A DNA stretch of 64,000 bases. Origin: Bacteroidales bacterium (GTDB lineage Bacteria; Bacteroidota; Bacteroidia; Bacteroidales; UBA932). Shown one piece after another: positions 1-9,084 of the stretch. The position numbers and the translations under genes were made by a program. The stretch's first letter is position 1. Every line of letters starts with the position of its first letter. A model generated the notes under the pieces. The model saw only the letters and a program-made list of their open reading frames with translations, searched no databases and was not told where the DNA came from. The DNA lies in NCBI GenBank assembly GCA_023667095.1, contig JAMPAT010000005.1, positions 62,001-126,000 on the forward strand, given 5' to 3'.

Positions 1-1000
1 GTATCCCACCCTCCTGCTCCTCCTTGCCAATCTGCGCTGCATCCATTACAAGAGGATATTCGTTTGGCCTGTAAGTGGATATCGCCCCGTACAGCCCTGT
101 TGAATTCAGGCCGCTCCAATTCTTGATTTCAAGACGCGCAGCCACATCTGCAGCCACAGTGAGGAAGTCCGTTATCCTTATGTCAAGGTTTCCCCGGACA
201 TTGATGCGGTGAAGCGTTGAGCGTTGTCCGACTTTCTCCAGCCCGTCACCTCCTGTGTATCCTGCGACAAGGGCATATTTCACCTTGTCGCTTCCGCCGA
301 TAAACTCGACAACGGCCTTGCGGTAGGTTCCCATATTGCGGGTGAATTTTCCGTACCAGTCGACATCTGGATACAGAAGGTCATTCTCGCCGGAGGAATT
401 CCTGTACCCCTCTATCTGGGAAGGCTGATATCTGGCGGCAAGTCCGTCATTGAGCCTGGCTTCATTGTAAAGTATGGCATAGTCGGCTGCATTGAGGAAC
501 TTTGGAGTCCTGGCAGTTGGCGTTATGCCATATTCAATGGTTGCATTTATGCTTCTCTTGCCCATGATACCCCTCTTTGTGGTTATCAGGACAACGCCGT
601 TGGTTGCGCGGGGCCCGTAGAGGATCTTGGCCGAAGCATCCTTGAGAATCTCTATGCTTCCTATTTCCTCGGCAGTCAGGTCATTCATGTCACGTTCGAT
701 GCCGTCCACAATCACGATGGCAGACGTTGCACCTGCATGAAGCCCCCTTATGTATATGCCCGGGATATTGTATCCCAGTCCGCCTGTTCCGGAATGCACG
801 ATAAGGCCTGCTGCCTGTCCCTGGAGGGCATTGGAGATGCTGAAGTCCGGGTATCTGGCCACCTTGTCCACATCTATTTCCGACACTGCTGTTGCCTGGC
901 GGAGGTCATCTGCCTCCTTTTCCTGGGAAAATGCCTCTGCACAGCACAGGCATGATATCATGAAAGCAGGTATTATTGATAATGGATATATGTTTTTCAT
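1..1000 (-). CDS. SusC-like TonB-dependent transporter, short form (3' end cut by window)
   Basis: This outer-membrane SusC/RagA-type transporter would import oligosaccharides together with a SusD partner, probably encoded beyond base 1. The start ATG is at 1000-998, followed by a signal peptide ending near AEAFSQ. The plug domain follows almost at once: SISNALQGQAAGLIV, then IYIRGL, VDGIERDMNDL, IEILKDASAKILYG and GVVLITTKRG are all classic SusC plug motifs. The CarboxypepD_reg beta-sandwich found at the N-terminus of most SusC proteins is absent, unlike in the SusC at 2942-6118. About 333 residues are visible; the beta-barrel continues off the window. The gene starts 15 bases after the SusD stop and is the fourth gene of the sulfatase-SusC-SusD run. 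The family call is secure; the substrate is unknown. Confidence 0.93.
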   Translation of the reverse strand, partial: MKNIYPLSIIPAFMISCLCCAEAFSQEKEADDLRQATAVSEIDVDKVARYPDFSISNALQGQAAGLIVHSGTGGLGYNIPGIYIRGLHAGATSAIVIVDGIERDMNDLTAEEIGSIEILKDASAKILYGPRATNGVVLITTKRGIMGKRSINATIEYGITPTARTPKFLNAADYAILYNEARLNDGLAARYQPSQIEGYRNSSGENDLLYPDVDWYGKFTRNMGTYRKAVVEFIGGSDKVKYALVAGYTGGDGLEKVGQRSTLHRINVRGNLDIRITDFLTVAADVAARLEIKNWSGLNSTGLYGAISTYRPNEYPLVMDAAQIGKEEQEGGI

Positions 1001-1015
1001 TGCTGTATTTCTTTA

Positions 1016-2929
1016 TTACCACCCAGGGTTCTGTACAAGATTGCCCAAAGATCCGATTTCCGCTCCTGGAAAAGGATAGAAATAGTACTTATCCGAGCTG
1101 GCGAAGACGCGGTTCTCTACAGTGTTGCGCTCTTCACGGTATGTAAATGTAAGGTCCTTTCCGTCATTATAATCCGCCCCATTTGCATTGTCACCCTGCA
1201 GACAAGTCCAGACAGTGTTGTGGAAAGGAGTGTCATTCGGCAGAATCTCGTCATAAATCATCCAGCGGCGTATGTCTTCAAGACGATGGTTCTCGAACAT
1301 CAGCTCAACTTCACGCTCTCTCCGGTATGTCTCGCGGAAAGCAGAGGCTGCCGTATATTCATCGGCTATCGGCGTGACGCCAACCCTGGCCCTGACAATA
1401 TTCAAAGCCTCAGCAGGCGTCATGCTGAAGCCCGAAGGCGCAGATGTCGCGCTTCCTGTAGCCTCGAAAAGGGCTTCTGCATAGTCCAGGTACATCTCTG
1501 TAACCCTGATATAGAAACTCTTTATCCTGTACATGTTATAGCCAGTGATGTCATGCGCAGTCACATAGAAATGCGATGCCTCAGGCCAGAAATATTTATG
1601 GCACAGCCACCCCGAGAACTGCCTGCTGGCTGTCTCTGAACCGGTCTTGACACGGTTATATGCAGTACCGTTCTCCCATGATGTGATATAGTATGGAGTA
1701 CCGTCCTTGCTGCCCCATCTCTGTCCAGGAAGAAGCAGGTTATTGTAGAAGCGCGGATCCCTGTCCTGCATGTCAGACCAAGGTCCGTTCTTGCCTTCAG
1801 CATCAACACCGACATAGCCGGATCGGGCATCCGTTACAGGATAGTATATCCCGTCAGAACCTTTCCTCTCGTAAAGTTTCACTATGTCGGCTGTGGGAGC
1901 TGCAAATCCCTGTGCATCCAGTCCAGTGTTCTTGTCCCAGTCAATCCACTGCCAGAAAGACCTGATTGTATTCGCCTGCTCGTCATTGCTCATGACCTTG
2001 CGGTCCCACCACAGGTACTCCTCGTGGCTGAATGTCGTGGTCGGCAATATGAATATTCCCCTGTAGTCATCCATTGTACCTTTTGTGAAACGGCGTCCTG
2101 TATTGTTTTCCGAAATGAATTCAAGACATTCCTGTGCAGCCTTTGCCGCTTCCAGGCAACGCTCCCTGCTATAGCCTTTCTTCTCAATTGAAGTCATGTC
2201 ATTCTGGAAGAGAGGAGATGCGCCATAGAGCAGGGCCTGTGCCTTTACCCCCATTGCTGCAGCTTTGTCAGGACGTCCATAGTTCTTGTCGTCCCAAAGT
2301 ACAGGAAGCATGTCAATAGCTTTTTCAAGGTCTCCAATCATCCATGCAAGCGATTCATCGAAAGATACTCTCGGGATATCATCCTCACCGGCATCGAATA
2401 CCCTGTCAATTATAGGCATGCCACCGTAGCGGATTATGAGCTGGTAATAATACCATGCCCTGTAGAAATATGCCTGTCCAAGAATTTCCTTTTTTTCGTC
2501 TCCAGTAATTATCTTGACCTTGTCAATGTTGTTTATAACCCGGTTCACTATCCTCAGTGCCTTGTAGGAGTTGCTTATCACCGATCCTCCGTTGACCCCG
2601 ACCTCCCAGTTGGAGGTACGGCTGGTAGAATACCAGTTGCCCTGGTTGAAATTGTTGACAATCCAATTGGTATTCTTCATCATTGAGACAAGTTCATCGG
2701 TACATGCCATCGGGTTTGCACATCTGCTGAGGCCGCCGCCATATTGCATATTCCACCTGTTGAGCAATCTGTAGCTTTCATCAAGGAAGCCACGGATTGA
2801 TTCAAAATCCTTATATATGGCAGACTCGTCAAGGCCGAGGTCCGGAGACTTGTCCAGAAATTTTTCACATGCCGTTGCAGATAGCACTGCCGATATGGCC
2901 AGAAATATGGTTCTTATAGTTTTTTTCAT
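1016..2929 (-). CDS. SusD/RagB-family glycan-binding lipoprotein
   Basis: This is a 637-residue surface lipoprotein that acts as the lid and glycan-binding partner of the SusC encoded immediately upstream. A type-II signal peptide ends at ATAC with Cys21. Family features include the early FLDKSPD segment, the TPR-like helices with QAYFYRAWYYYQLIIRYGG, GVKAQALLYGASPLF, and the C-terminal RRERE-VELMFENHRLEDIRRW and NPGW ending. At 637 residues it is somewhat longer than a typical SusD (about 500-600), with an insert in the middle. It starts 12 bases after the SusC stop, so the two are surely co-transcribed. The ligand cannot be read from sequence; the sulfatase at the head of the operon suggests a sulfated glycan. 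Confidence 0.95.
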   Translation of the reverse strand: MKKTIRTIFLAISAVLSATACEKFLDKSPDLGLDESAIYKDFESIRGFLDESYRLLNRWNMQYGGGLSRCANPMACTDELVSMMKNTNWIVNNFNQGNWYSTSRTSNWEVGVNGGSVISNSYKALRIVNRVINNIDKVKIITGDEKKEILGQAYFYRAWYYYQLIIRYGGMPIIDRVFDAGEDDIPRVSFDESLAWMIGDLEKAIDMLPVLWDDKNYGRPDKAAAMGVKAQALLYGASPLFQNDMTSIEKKGYSRERCLEAAKAAQECLEFISENNTGRRFTKGTMDDYRGIFILPTTTFSHEEYLWWDRKVMSNDEQANTIRSFWQWIDWDKNTGLDAQGFAAPTADIVKLYERKGSDGIYYPVTDARSGYVGVDAEGKNGPWSDMQDRDPRFYNNLLLPGQRWGSKDGTPYYITSWENGTAYNRVKTGSETASRQFSGWLCHKYFWPEASHFYVTAHDITGYNMYRIKSFYIRVTEMYLDYAEALFEATGSATSAPSGFSMTPAEALNIVRARVGVTPIADEYTAASAFRETYRREREVELMFENHRLEDIRRWMIYDEILPNDTPFHNTVWTCLQGDNANGADYNDGKDLTFTYREERNTVENRVFASSDKYYFYPFPGAEIGSLGNLVQNPGW

Positions 2930-2941
2930 CGTGCTGTCCTT

Positions 2942-5900
2942 TTAAAAGCCGAGCCTGAGCCCTATTGTGTATGTACGCAGAATAGGATAGATGTTTGCAG
3001 TCTCGTTGACTGTACCGTCACTGTTGGATGTCTCCGGATCTATACGCTTGTCACCTTTCCACCACGTGAAAAGATTGTTTCCGGATACATATACCGAGCA
3101 GTTGGCCATCTGTGCCGCCTTACGCCATCTCTTTGGAAGAGTATAGCTCAATTCCACATTCTTGAGCCTGATGTACGAATAGTCCGTAAAGCGGTATGTG
3201 CTTGGAACTGTATTGTTGGCAGTATTGTTGACATGGATTGCAGGCCGCTGCACACCTGCAGTGCCAGCGGTTTCGTATGTCCATCTGTCAAGAGTATTTG
3301 GCTGTGCCTTGACATAGCCGGAAGGGAAATCCCACAGATAGGCATTGATATAGTTCTTGTACACTCCCTGCGGAGAATAGAACATCATGCTGAACGACAA
3401 GCCTTTCCAGTCGAATCCCAATGTCAGTGTATATGTGCTGAGCGGATAGTTGAGATTCTTTGTCACGACCTGGTCATTTGAATCAACGACTCCATCTCCA
3501 TTGTAGTCGATATAGGCAAGGTCTCCCGGAATTATAGTGGAGGCAGCTGCCGAATTGAGTGTCGCTGAATTGAATATATCATCTATAGTCTCATAGTTGC
3601 CTGAAACTACATATCTTGTCTGCCAGTTGATAGGCTTTCCGGCATCTTTCTGATAGTCAAGGAAATTATTCGGGTCATCCCTGAACACTATACGGTTCTC
3701 GCTGGCCGCAAATGCAAAATTCACAAAATAGCTGAAAGATGTCCCCACCCTGTCGCTCCAGTTGACTTCAAGTTCCAGTCCATGGTTCTTTGTCTTTCCG
3801 AGGTTGGCTGCCGAAATGGATGCGCCAACCCATGCCGCTGTTGTCCTTGGGGAAAGAAGGATGCCGTCACGTTTCTCGTCAAAGAGGTCCAATGCTATCT
3901 TAAGCCTTTTCCAAAGTCCGATTTCGATGCCGAGATTCTGCTTGACAGATGTCTCCCATGTTGCATGAGGCTGTGCAATGGACCCTTCGATATATGTTGG
4001 CCCGAAAGCCGTGTTCTCGTCCTTTCCGAAATTGACCGTCCCGTTCTGGTCATAGAGCTGGATGTACTGGAAACGGCCTGCACCTATGTCCGTCCCGACC
4101 TTTCCGCATGAATATCTTACCTTCATGTTGGTGAGTACCTTTCTTGACCATTTCATCCACGGTTCCTCAGTAATCCTCCAGCCCACAGAGAATGACGGGA
4201 AGAATCCGAAACGCATCCCGGGGGCGAATTTCTCTGAACCCGTATATGAGGCATTGGCCTCAAAAAGATAGCGTTCCTTCCAGTTGTATGTCACACGTGC
4301 GACCCAGTCCTCACGATATGCCGGAAAAGCGAATGTAGAGCCGCCCGAAGTCTCTGTAATCTGGCGGTTCATAAGTGCCATGGCAGAGACATCATGTCCG
4401 TTGAACTTCCTTGCGTAGCTTATCCCGAATTCGTAGAAAAGTTTTCTGCTGAGCGATGTTGTTGTGTCGAAATCAGTTCCTGGAGGAGTTGTGTAGTATC
4501 TGTTTCCATGATATCCTGCCGTGTATGGATAAGATACCGTACCGTCATCTCCATAGACAGGGGATGTGTAGTCGTAGATACGGTATTCCCTTGGGAAGGC
4601 ATTCATCTGGGAAAAGTCCGACCCGCCAAAAATTCCGCCAGTCCTTACCCTGTCCCTGTTGACCGATGCGGAACTGTATGAAATGGAGGCATGGGCCTTA
4701 AGCCCCTCTGTGATGAACCTGAAATCCTGCACAAGCTTTGCATCATACCATCCCTGGAATGACTTGTGACGTATCTGTCCACCGGCAGACATGTCTGCAA
4801 TCGGGTTCACGCCCTGGTTTGTCGCATCACCCCAATATCCGTCAGAATATCTGATCGGGAAACTGTTGGACGGGGCCACAGTCAGGAATCCATAGACATC
4901 GGCATAGTACTGGCTGTTGCGGTATCCCATTTTTCCGGCCACATTGACAGAGAATGTGGTTGTCTTCGTTATGTTGAAATCGAAGTTCGCCCTCCAGTTG
5001 AGCCGGTCAAAATATGCCCTCGGGTCATAGTCCTCGGCCTTTTCGATGTTATAGATGCTTCCGTCATGCTGGTAACCGACAGAGGCGAAGTACCTCATGG
5101 CCTTTGCCTTTCCGTTTATATTGACATTATAGCTGTGGGAGACTGCCGTCTGCAGAATTTCCTCATTCCAGTCTACATGGGGGAAAACGTCATTGTATGG
5201 TCCATAGTTCCCTGTGGCAAATGCATGTTCCCACGCATCTATGGTTTCCTGGGAGATAAGCCCGTTCCAGTTGCCTTCATTTGCCATCGCTTCATTGTAC
5301 ATCTTCATTGAAGTCACATAGTCAGCCCAGTCGCTCTTTGTGGTCGGTGACTTTAGTCCGATGTTCATGCTGAAATTTATACGCGGCTTTTCTTCCGTAC
5401 CCCTTTTGGTCGTCAGCAGGATTACACCATTACCCCCCCTGACTCCGTAGACAGCGGTTGCTGAGGCATCCTTAAGGACAGATATGCTCTCTATCTCATT
5501 GAAGTCCACATCATTCATATCCCTTTCAATGCCGTCTACGAGTACAAGCGGACTGGTGTTTTGCCATGAACTTTTGCCACGGATATAGATTGATGCGGAA
5601 TTGTCTCCGGGCTGTCCGGTCGTATTGAATGCAATGACACCGTTAAGCCTGCCCTGCAATGCCTCAGAAACAGAGTTCACGTTTCCGGATTTCTGAAGTT
5701 CAGAGCCGTTGGCCTGGGCTATGGAACCGACCGAAGATGTCTTCTTCTGTGTTCCATAGCCGACCACGACAATCTCTTCTATAAGTTCGGATTTCACATT
5801 GATTGCAATCCTGCCGTTCCTCCGGAGCGTCCCGAAAGAGACTTCAGTATCCTCATATCCGACACAGATGACTGTCAGCACGGCATCATCCTTAGTCGAT

Positions 5901-6118
5901 ACAGGCAATGCAAGTTCATATCTTCCGTCCAGGTCCGTCATGCATCCATGGCCGGAAGAACCTCCAAGGGAGATGTATGCACCTATGACCGGCTCTCCCC
6001 CGGAAGCATCGACAATTGTTCCCCTTATGACTGCATCCTGGCTCCACAACGGAAGCCGGCACAGGCACAGAAGGATGCAGAGAAGCATGTGCCTCAATGC
6101 AGAATTCTTGTATTCCAT
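2942..6118 (-). CDS. SusC/RagA-family TonB-dependent outer-membrane transporter (long form)
   Basis: This is a 1,058-residue glycan transporter. It has an N-terminal signal peptide (cleavage near LPLWSQ), a CarboxypepD_reg-like domain at about residues 29-110 (GTIVDASGGEPVIGAYI), the IVVVGYGTQKK motif, a plug at about 115-235 (SVSEALQGRLNGV, IYIRGKSSW, VDGIERDMNDV, ISVLKDASATAVYG), and a long beta-barrel ending in aromatic GLRLGF. It pairs with the SusD 12 bases downstream. The sulfatase gene ends 29 bases upstream, so the order of transcription is sulfatase, SusC, SusD, short SusC. Nothing looks truncated. The substrate is not readable; co-transcription with a sulfatase points to a sulfated glycan. 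Confidence 0.96.
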   Translation of the reverse strand: MEYKNSALRHMLLCILLCLCRLPLWSQDAVIRGTIVDASGGEPVIGAYISLGGSSGHGCMTDLDGRYELALPVSTKDDAVLTVICVGYEDTEVSFGTLRRNGRIAINVKSELIEEIVVVGYGTQKKTSSVGSIAQANGSELQKSGNVNSVSEALQGRLNGVIAFNTTGQPGDNSASIYIRGKSSWQNTSPLVLVDGIERDMNDVDFNEIESISVLKDASATAVYGVRGGNGVILLTTKRGTEEKPRINFSMNIGLKSPTTKSDWADYVTSMKMYNEAMANEGNWNGLISQETIDAWEHAFATGNYGPYNDVFPHVDWNEEILQTAVSHSYNVNINGKAKAMRYFASVGYQHDGSIYNIEKAEDYDPRAYFDRLNWRANFDFNITKTTTFSVNVAGKMGYRNSQYYADVYGFLTVAPSNSFPIRYSDGYWGDATNQGVNPIADMSAGGQIRHKSFQGWYDAKLVQDFRFITEGLKAHASISYSSASVNRDRVRTGGIFGGSDFSQMNAFPREYRIYDYTSPVYGDDGTVSYPYTAGYHGNRYYTTPPGTDFDTTTSLSRKLFYEFGISYARKFNGHDVSAMALMNRQITETSGGSTFAFPAYREDWVARVTYNWKERYLFEANASYTGSEKFAPGMRFGFFPSFSVGWRITEEPWMKWSRKVLTNMKVRYSCGKVGTDIGAGRFQYIQLYDQNGTVNFGKDENTAFGPTYIEGSIAQPHATWETSVKQNLGIEIGLWKRLKIALDLFDEKRDGILLSPRTTAAWVGASISAANLGKTKNHGLELEVNWSDRVGTSFSYFVNFAFAASENRIVFRDDPNNFLDYQKDAGKPINWQTRYVVSGNYETIDDIFNSATLNSAAASTIIPGDLAYIDYNGDGVVDSNDQVVTKNLNYPLSTYTLTLGFDWKGLSFSMMFYSPQGVYKNYINAYLWDFPSGYVKAQPNTLDRWTYETAGTAGVQRPAIHVNNTANNTVPSTYRFTDYSYIRLKNVELSYTLPKRWRKAAQMANCSVYVSGNNLFTWWKGDKRIDPETSNSDGTVNETANIYPILRTYTIGLRLGF

Positions 6119-6147
6119 GATTGGTTATCAGTTGGTTGTGGTCTTGT

Positions 6148-7845
6148 CTATTTGCTGTTTTTCTTCTTGCGGAAATTGTCCGGAGTAGGCTCTACCATGC
6201 AGCGTTCAGCCCATTCATTGTAGGCGGCAATCATTTTCGCAAGACGTTCAGGATTCTCTGAAGCCACATTGTGCTTTTCAGTGCGGTCCTCATTAAGGTT
6301 GTAAAGTTCCCACTCTGCCCTGTTTCCAGGCCTTACAATCTTCCAGCCGTCCCGTGAAATAAATGCCCTTTCATTGAAATGCTCAAATCCAAGATATTCA
6401 TGGCCCTCGCGATGTCCTTCCTTGAGGACAGGAACAAGGCTCAGTCCTTCCATAGGAATGATGTCATGGCCCTTATATTTCTCAGGATATGCAGCACCTG
6501 CAAGGTCAATGCAGGTAGCCATTATGTCCATCACATGTCCTGACTCTGTTGTAACCGTACCGTTCCTCTTCTTGTCTATGCCCTTTGGCCAGTGCGCAAT
6601 CATAGGGGTACAGATTCCTCCCTCGTAGGACTTCGCCTTCCAATAGCGGAAAGGAGTATTCGCCACATTTGCCCACTGTGCTCCAAGGGCGGCATAAGTG
6701 GTCTCCGGTCCAGGAAGCACTTCCTTGTTCTTAGGATAGACCATGGCTTCCCCTTCCCTTGTAAGGCTTGGACGGTCATTCTCCCCAGGAAGCATATGCT
6801 GGCACTCCTCAGGGCTGCAGCCATTGTCGCTCATGAAGAATATGACTGTGTTGTCAAGCTGTCCTGTCTTCTCAAGTGCACGGATTACCTGGCCGATTCC
6901 CTGGTCCATCCTGTCTACCATCGCCGCATGGACTGCCATTGCACGTGCATCCCACTCTGCAGTACTGTTGTCTTCCCAGCGTCCCTTGAATTGACGCTCG
7001 GTAAGGAAGTCATCCTGGTCTCCAAAAAGTCCCATCTCCCTCTGGCGTCCATAGCGTGCATCCCTGATTGCCTCCCATCCGCAGGTATATGTGTCCTTGT
7101 ATTTCTCTATATCCTCAGGAAGGGCATGAAGAGGCCAGTGCGGAGAGGTGTATGACAAATACATGAAGAACGGCTTGTCATCATTGGCGTACTCAATGAT
7201 TTCCTGCTCGGCACGGTCAGACAGAGCCTGGGTAATGTAATATCCGTCCGGAACCTCCTCGATAGGGACTTCCCCCTCGACAAGGCTGAACGGGTCGAAG
7301 TAGTCCACGACACCGTAGATTGTGCCATAGTGTGTGTCAAATCCACGGTTTACAGGATAGTTGCACAAATCAGAGAATGTCTCGTGAAACACCTTGTGGT
7401 TGAGCCAGTCTTCCTGGTCTTTTCTGAGAGGTGTCTCGGCAATATGCCATTTGCCTACCATGCTTGTAGTATATCCTGATTCCTTCAGGACCTCCGCTAT
7501 CGTCACGGCATTGCGTGAAAGCGTTCCCCTATAGCCTGGAAGGCCGGCATCGAAAGTCATACGTCCGATACCTGCCTGGTGCTGGTAAAGTCCAGTCAAC
7601 AGAGATGCCCTTGTAGGGCAGCTCCTTGATGTGTTGTAGAACTGTGTAAACCTAATGCCGGTCTCGGCCAGCCAGTTCAGGTTCGGTGTCTGGATTTCAC
7701 CTCCGTAACATCCAAGGTCGGAATATCCGAGGTCATCCGCAAGGATTACGATGATGTTTGGACGTTTGTCCTTTTTTGCAGCATCTGCCGGAAGGGCTGA
7801 AGTGGCCAGCAAGGCCATTGGGATCAATAATTTATCAGTTTTCAT
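6148..7845 (-). CDS. S1-family sulfatase, Ser-type (arylsulfatase S1_4-like)
   Basis: A periplasmic or exported type-I sulfatase of 565 residues. I chose ATG 7845 because it is followed directly by a signal peptide (MKTDKLLIPMALLATSALPA); an in-frame ATG at 7905 adds 20 residues without signal character. Metal-site residues are in NIIVILADDLGYSD (Asp37-Asp38) and FFMSDNG. The formylglycine motif reads S-C-P-T-R-A-S-L-L-T-G, which puts Ser75 where Cys usually sits, with a Cys one position later. Such Ser-type enzymes need an anaerobic sulfatase-maturating enzyme, which is not in the window. The sequence QHQAGIG after the motif resembles Pseudomonas-type arylsulfatases (S1_4). It is the first gene of the left operon, 29 bases before SusC. 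The exact sulfated substrate is unknown. Confidence 0.94.
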   Translation of the reverse strand: MKTDKLLIPMALLATSALPADAAKKDKRPNIIVILADDLGYSDLGCYGGEIQTPNLNWLAETGIRFTQFYNTSRSCPTRASLLTGLYQHQAGIGRMTFDAGLPGYRGTLSRNAVTIAEVLKESGYTTSMVGKWHIAETPLRKDQEDWLNHKVFHETFSDLCNYPVNRGFDTHYGTIYGVVDYFDPFSLVEGEVPIEEVPDGYYITQALSDRAEQEIIEYANDDKPFFMYLSYTSPHWPLHALPEDIEKYKDTYTCGWEAIRDARYGRQREMGLFGDQDDFLTERQFKGRWEDNSTAEWDARAMAVHAAMVDRMDQGIGQVIRALEKTGQLDNTVIFFMSDNGCSPEECQHMLPGENDRPSLTREGEAMVYPKNKEVLPGPETTYAALGAQWANVANTPFRYWKAKSYEGGICTPMIAHWPKGIDKKRNGTVTTESGHVMDIMATCIDLAGAAYPEKYKGHDIIPMEGLSLVPVLKEGHREGHEYLGFEHFNERAFISRDGWKIVRPGNRAEWELYNLNEDRTEKHNVASENPERLAKMIAAYNEWAERCMVEPTPDNFRKKKNSK

Positions 7846-7880
7846 GTGTATTGGGTTATTTTTCTGGCATTTCGGTGATA

Positions 7881-7888
7881 CAAACTTA
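7881..7888 (-). promoter_or_regulatory. Candidate Bacteroidales -7 box for the sulfatase-SusCD operon
   Basis: On the minus strand this reads TAAGTTTG, a full match to the Bacteroidales -7 consensus TAnnTTTG, about 36 bases before the sulfatase ATG at 7845. I found no TTTG/TTG -33 element at the usual 19-21 base spacing, so the call rests on the -7 box and its position alone. Confidence 0.45.
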
Positions 7889-7994
7889 TAAAATTCCGTC
7901 TTCATTGATTATACATCAATATAAAATGAATGTATTTTAAAGGCTATTGAATGATTTTTGATAGCCGGGATGTGCATCCGGATGCGCTTATTGC

Positions 7995-8002
7995 TAATTT
8001 TG
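7995..8002 (+). promoter_or_regulatory. Candidate -7 box for the GH43-like gene
   Basis: TAATTTTG matches TAnnTTTG and lies 23 bases before the ATG at 8026. It supports that start over the upstream in-frame ATG at 7951, which would lie before the promoter. No well-spaced -33 element is seen. It faces away from the sulfatase promoter at 7881-7888, so 7846-8025 is a divergent control region. Confidence 0.4.
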
Positions 8003-8025
8003 CAGATACAATAAACCAGCACGGC

Positions 8026-9084
8026 ATGAAACTGTACATTCGATTTTTCCACATGGCAACCGTGGCAATCCTTGCCCTCGGATGCAAAGGCAATGGCACG
8101 GCATCCGACAGTTCCGGTGTCTACACCAATCCTGTGATACCGGCATCAGGCAATACTTCCATATCATTTGTCGACGGGACATATTACTATATCAACAATG
8201 GCAACGGCTGCCTGTCGCTTTCTGCAGCGAAGGATCCTGCTGACCTGCATACGGCAGAAAAGAAAATAGTGGCATATATGGAGAGCCGCTACAACCTGAA
8301 GCATCTCTGGCATCCACAGCTTATACGGATAGACGGAATATGGTACATCTATGTGACTGCAGATGACGGCAACACGGACAACCACAAGATGTATGTCCTT
8401 GAAAACAGGGAGAAAGACCCTTTTGACGGAATATTCGAAATGAAGGCAAGGCTGGTAACTGACAAGGAAGACAACTGGGCCATGCACGGGTATGTATTCA
8501 GCCACAACGGCAAGCTGTACATGACGTGGTCAGGATGGGAAAACAGGAGAGAATACGCAGAAAGGCAGAATATCTATATCGCCAGCATGAGCAATCCATG
8601 GACAATTGACAGTGACAGGGTGATGATCTCCACTCCAGAGCATGAATGGGAGCTTCAATGGATAAACAGGCAGGGAAGAAGTATCTTCAAATATCCGGTA
8701 TTCGTGAATGAAGCACCTTTCTTTTTCTGCAACGAGCAGACAGACAGGGCCTATATATACTTTTCCGCAAGTGCACAATGGACTGCATTCTCATGCTTCG
8801 GGGAACTGTCTGCCGAGAAAGATGCAGACCTCCTCAACCCTGCGTCATGGAGCAAGCTGGACAGGCCTGTGTTCCGCGAAAACAGGGAGGCGAAAATTTT
8901 CGGGCCAAGCTTCCCGTACCTTGTCCCTTCTCCCGACATGGAATCATGGTATCTTGTATATTCCGCATTCCAGGAAAAGGAGGAAAGAAGCATATTCATG
9001 CAGAAAATCGACATTGTGGACGGTATCCCGGTTTTCGGTACCCCGGTACCTTCCACGGAGAAAATCCCGCGTGTCACCTTATAG
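8026..9084 (+). CDS. GH43-like five-bladed propeller lipoprotein with altered catalytic residues
   Basis: A 352-residue lipoprotein; the signal peptide ends at LALGC (Cys20), which fixes the start at 8026. The layout follows alpha-L-arabinofuranosidase-type GH43 (as I recall subfamily 26): TNPVIPASG, LWHPQLIRIDGIWYIYVTADDG, FSHNGKLYMTWSGWE, NIYIASMSNPWTI, FVNEAP, LLNPASW and FGPSFPYLVPSPD. The likely acid Glu229 in VNEAP is kept. Where related enzymes have the base Asp (ADPW), this protein has Asn43 (GNTS). Where they have IDGT, it has His154 (MHGY); the Glu of WAPE is Gln98, and the His of GPGH is missing. It may therefore be a glycan-binding pseudo-enzyme or use a changed mechanism. It is convergent with the HTCS gene and overlaps its end by 11 bases. 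Confidence 0.75.
   Translation: MKLYIRFFHMATVAILALGCKGNGTASDSSGVYTNPVIPASGNTSISFVDGTYYYINNGNGCLSLSAAKDPADLHTAEKKIVAYMESRYNLKHLWHPQLIRIDGIWYIYVTADDGNTDNHKMYVLENREKDPFDGIFEMKARLVTDKEDNWAMHGYVFSHNGKLYMTWSGWENRREYAERQNIYIASMSNPWTIDSDRVMISTPEHEWELQWINRQGRSIFKYPVFVNEAPFFFCNEQTDRAYIYFSASAQWTAFSCFGELSAEKDADLLNPASWSKLDRPVFRENREAKIFGPSFPYLVPSPDMESWYLVYSAFQEKEERSIFMQKIDIVDGIPVFGTPVPSTEKIPRVTL

Noticed and set aside
224..955. A 243-codon plus-strand frame opposite the left short SusC
   Set aside because: It is the reverse of the SusC plug region; the SusC frame has all family motifs.
7846..7905. Extended N-terminus for the first sulfatase starting at 7905
   Set aside because: The extra 20 residues come before the real signal peptide and would span the candidate promoter.
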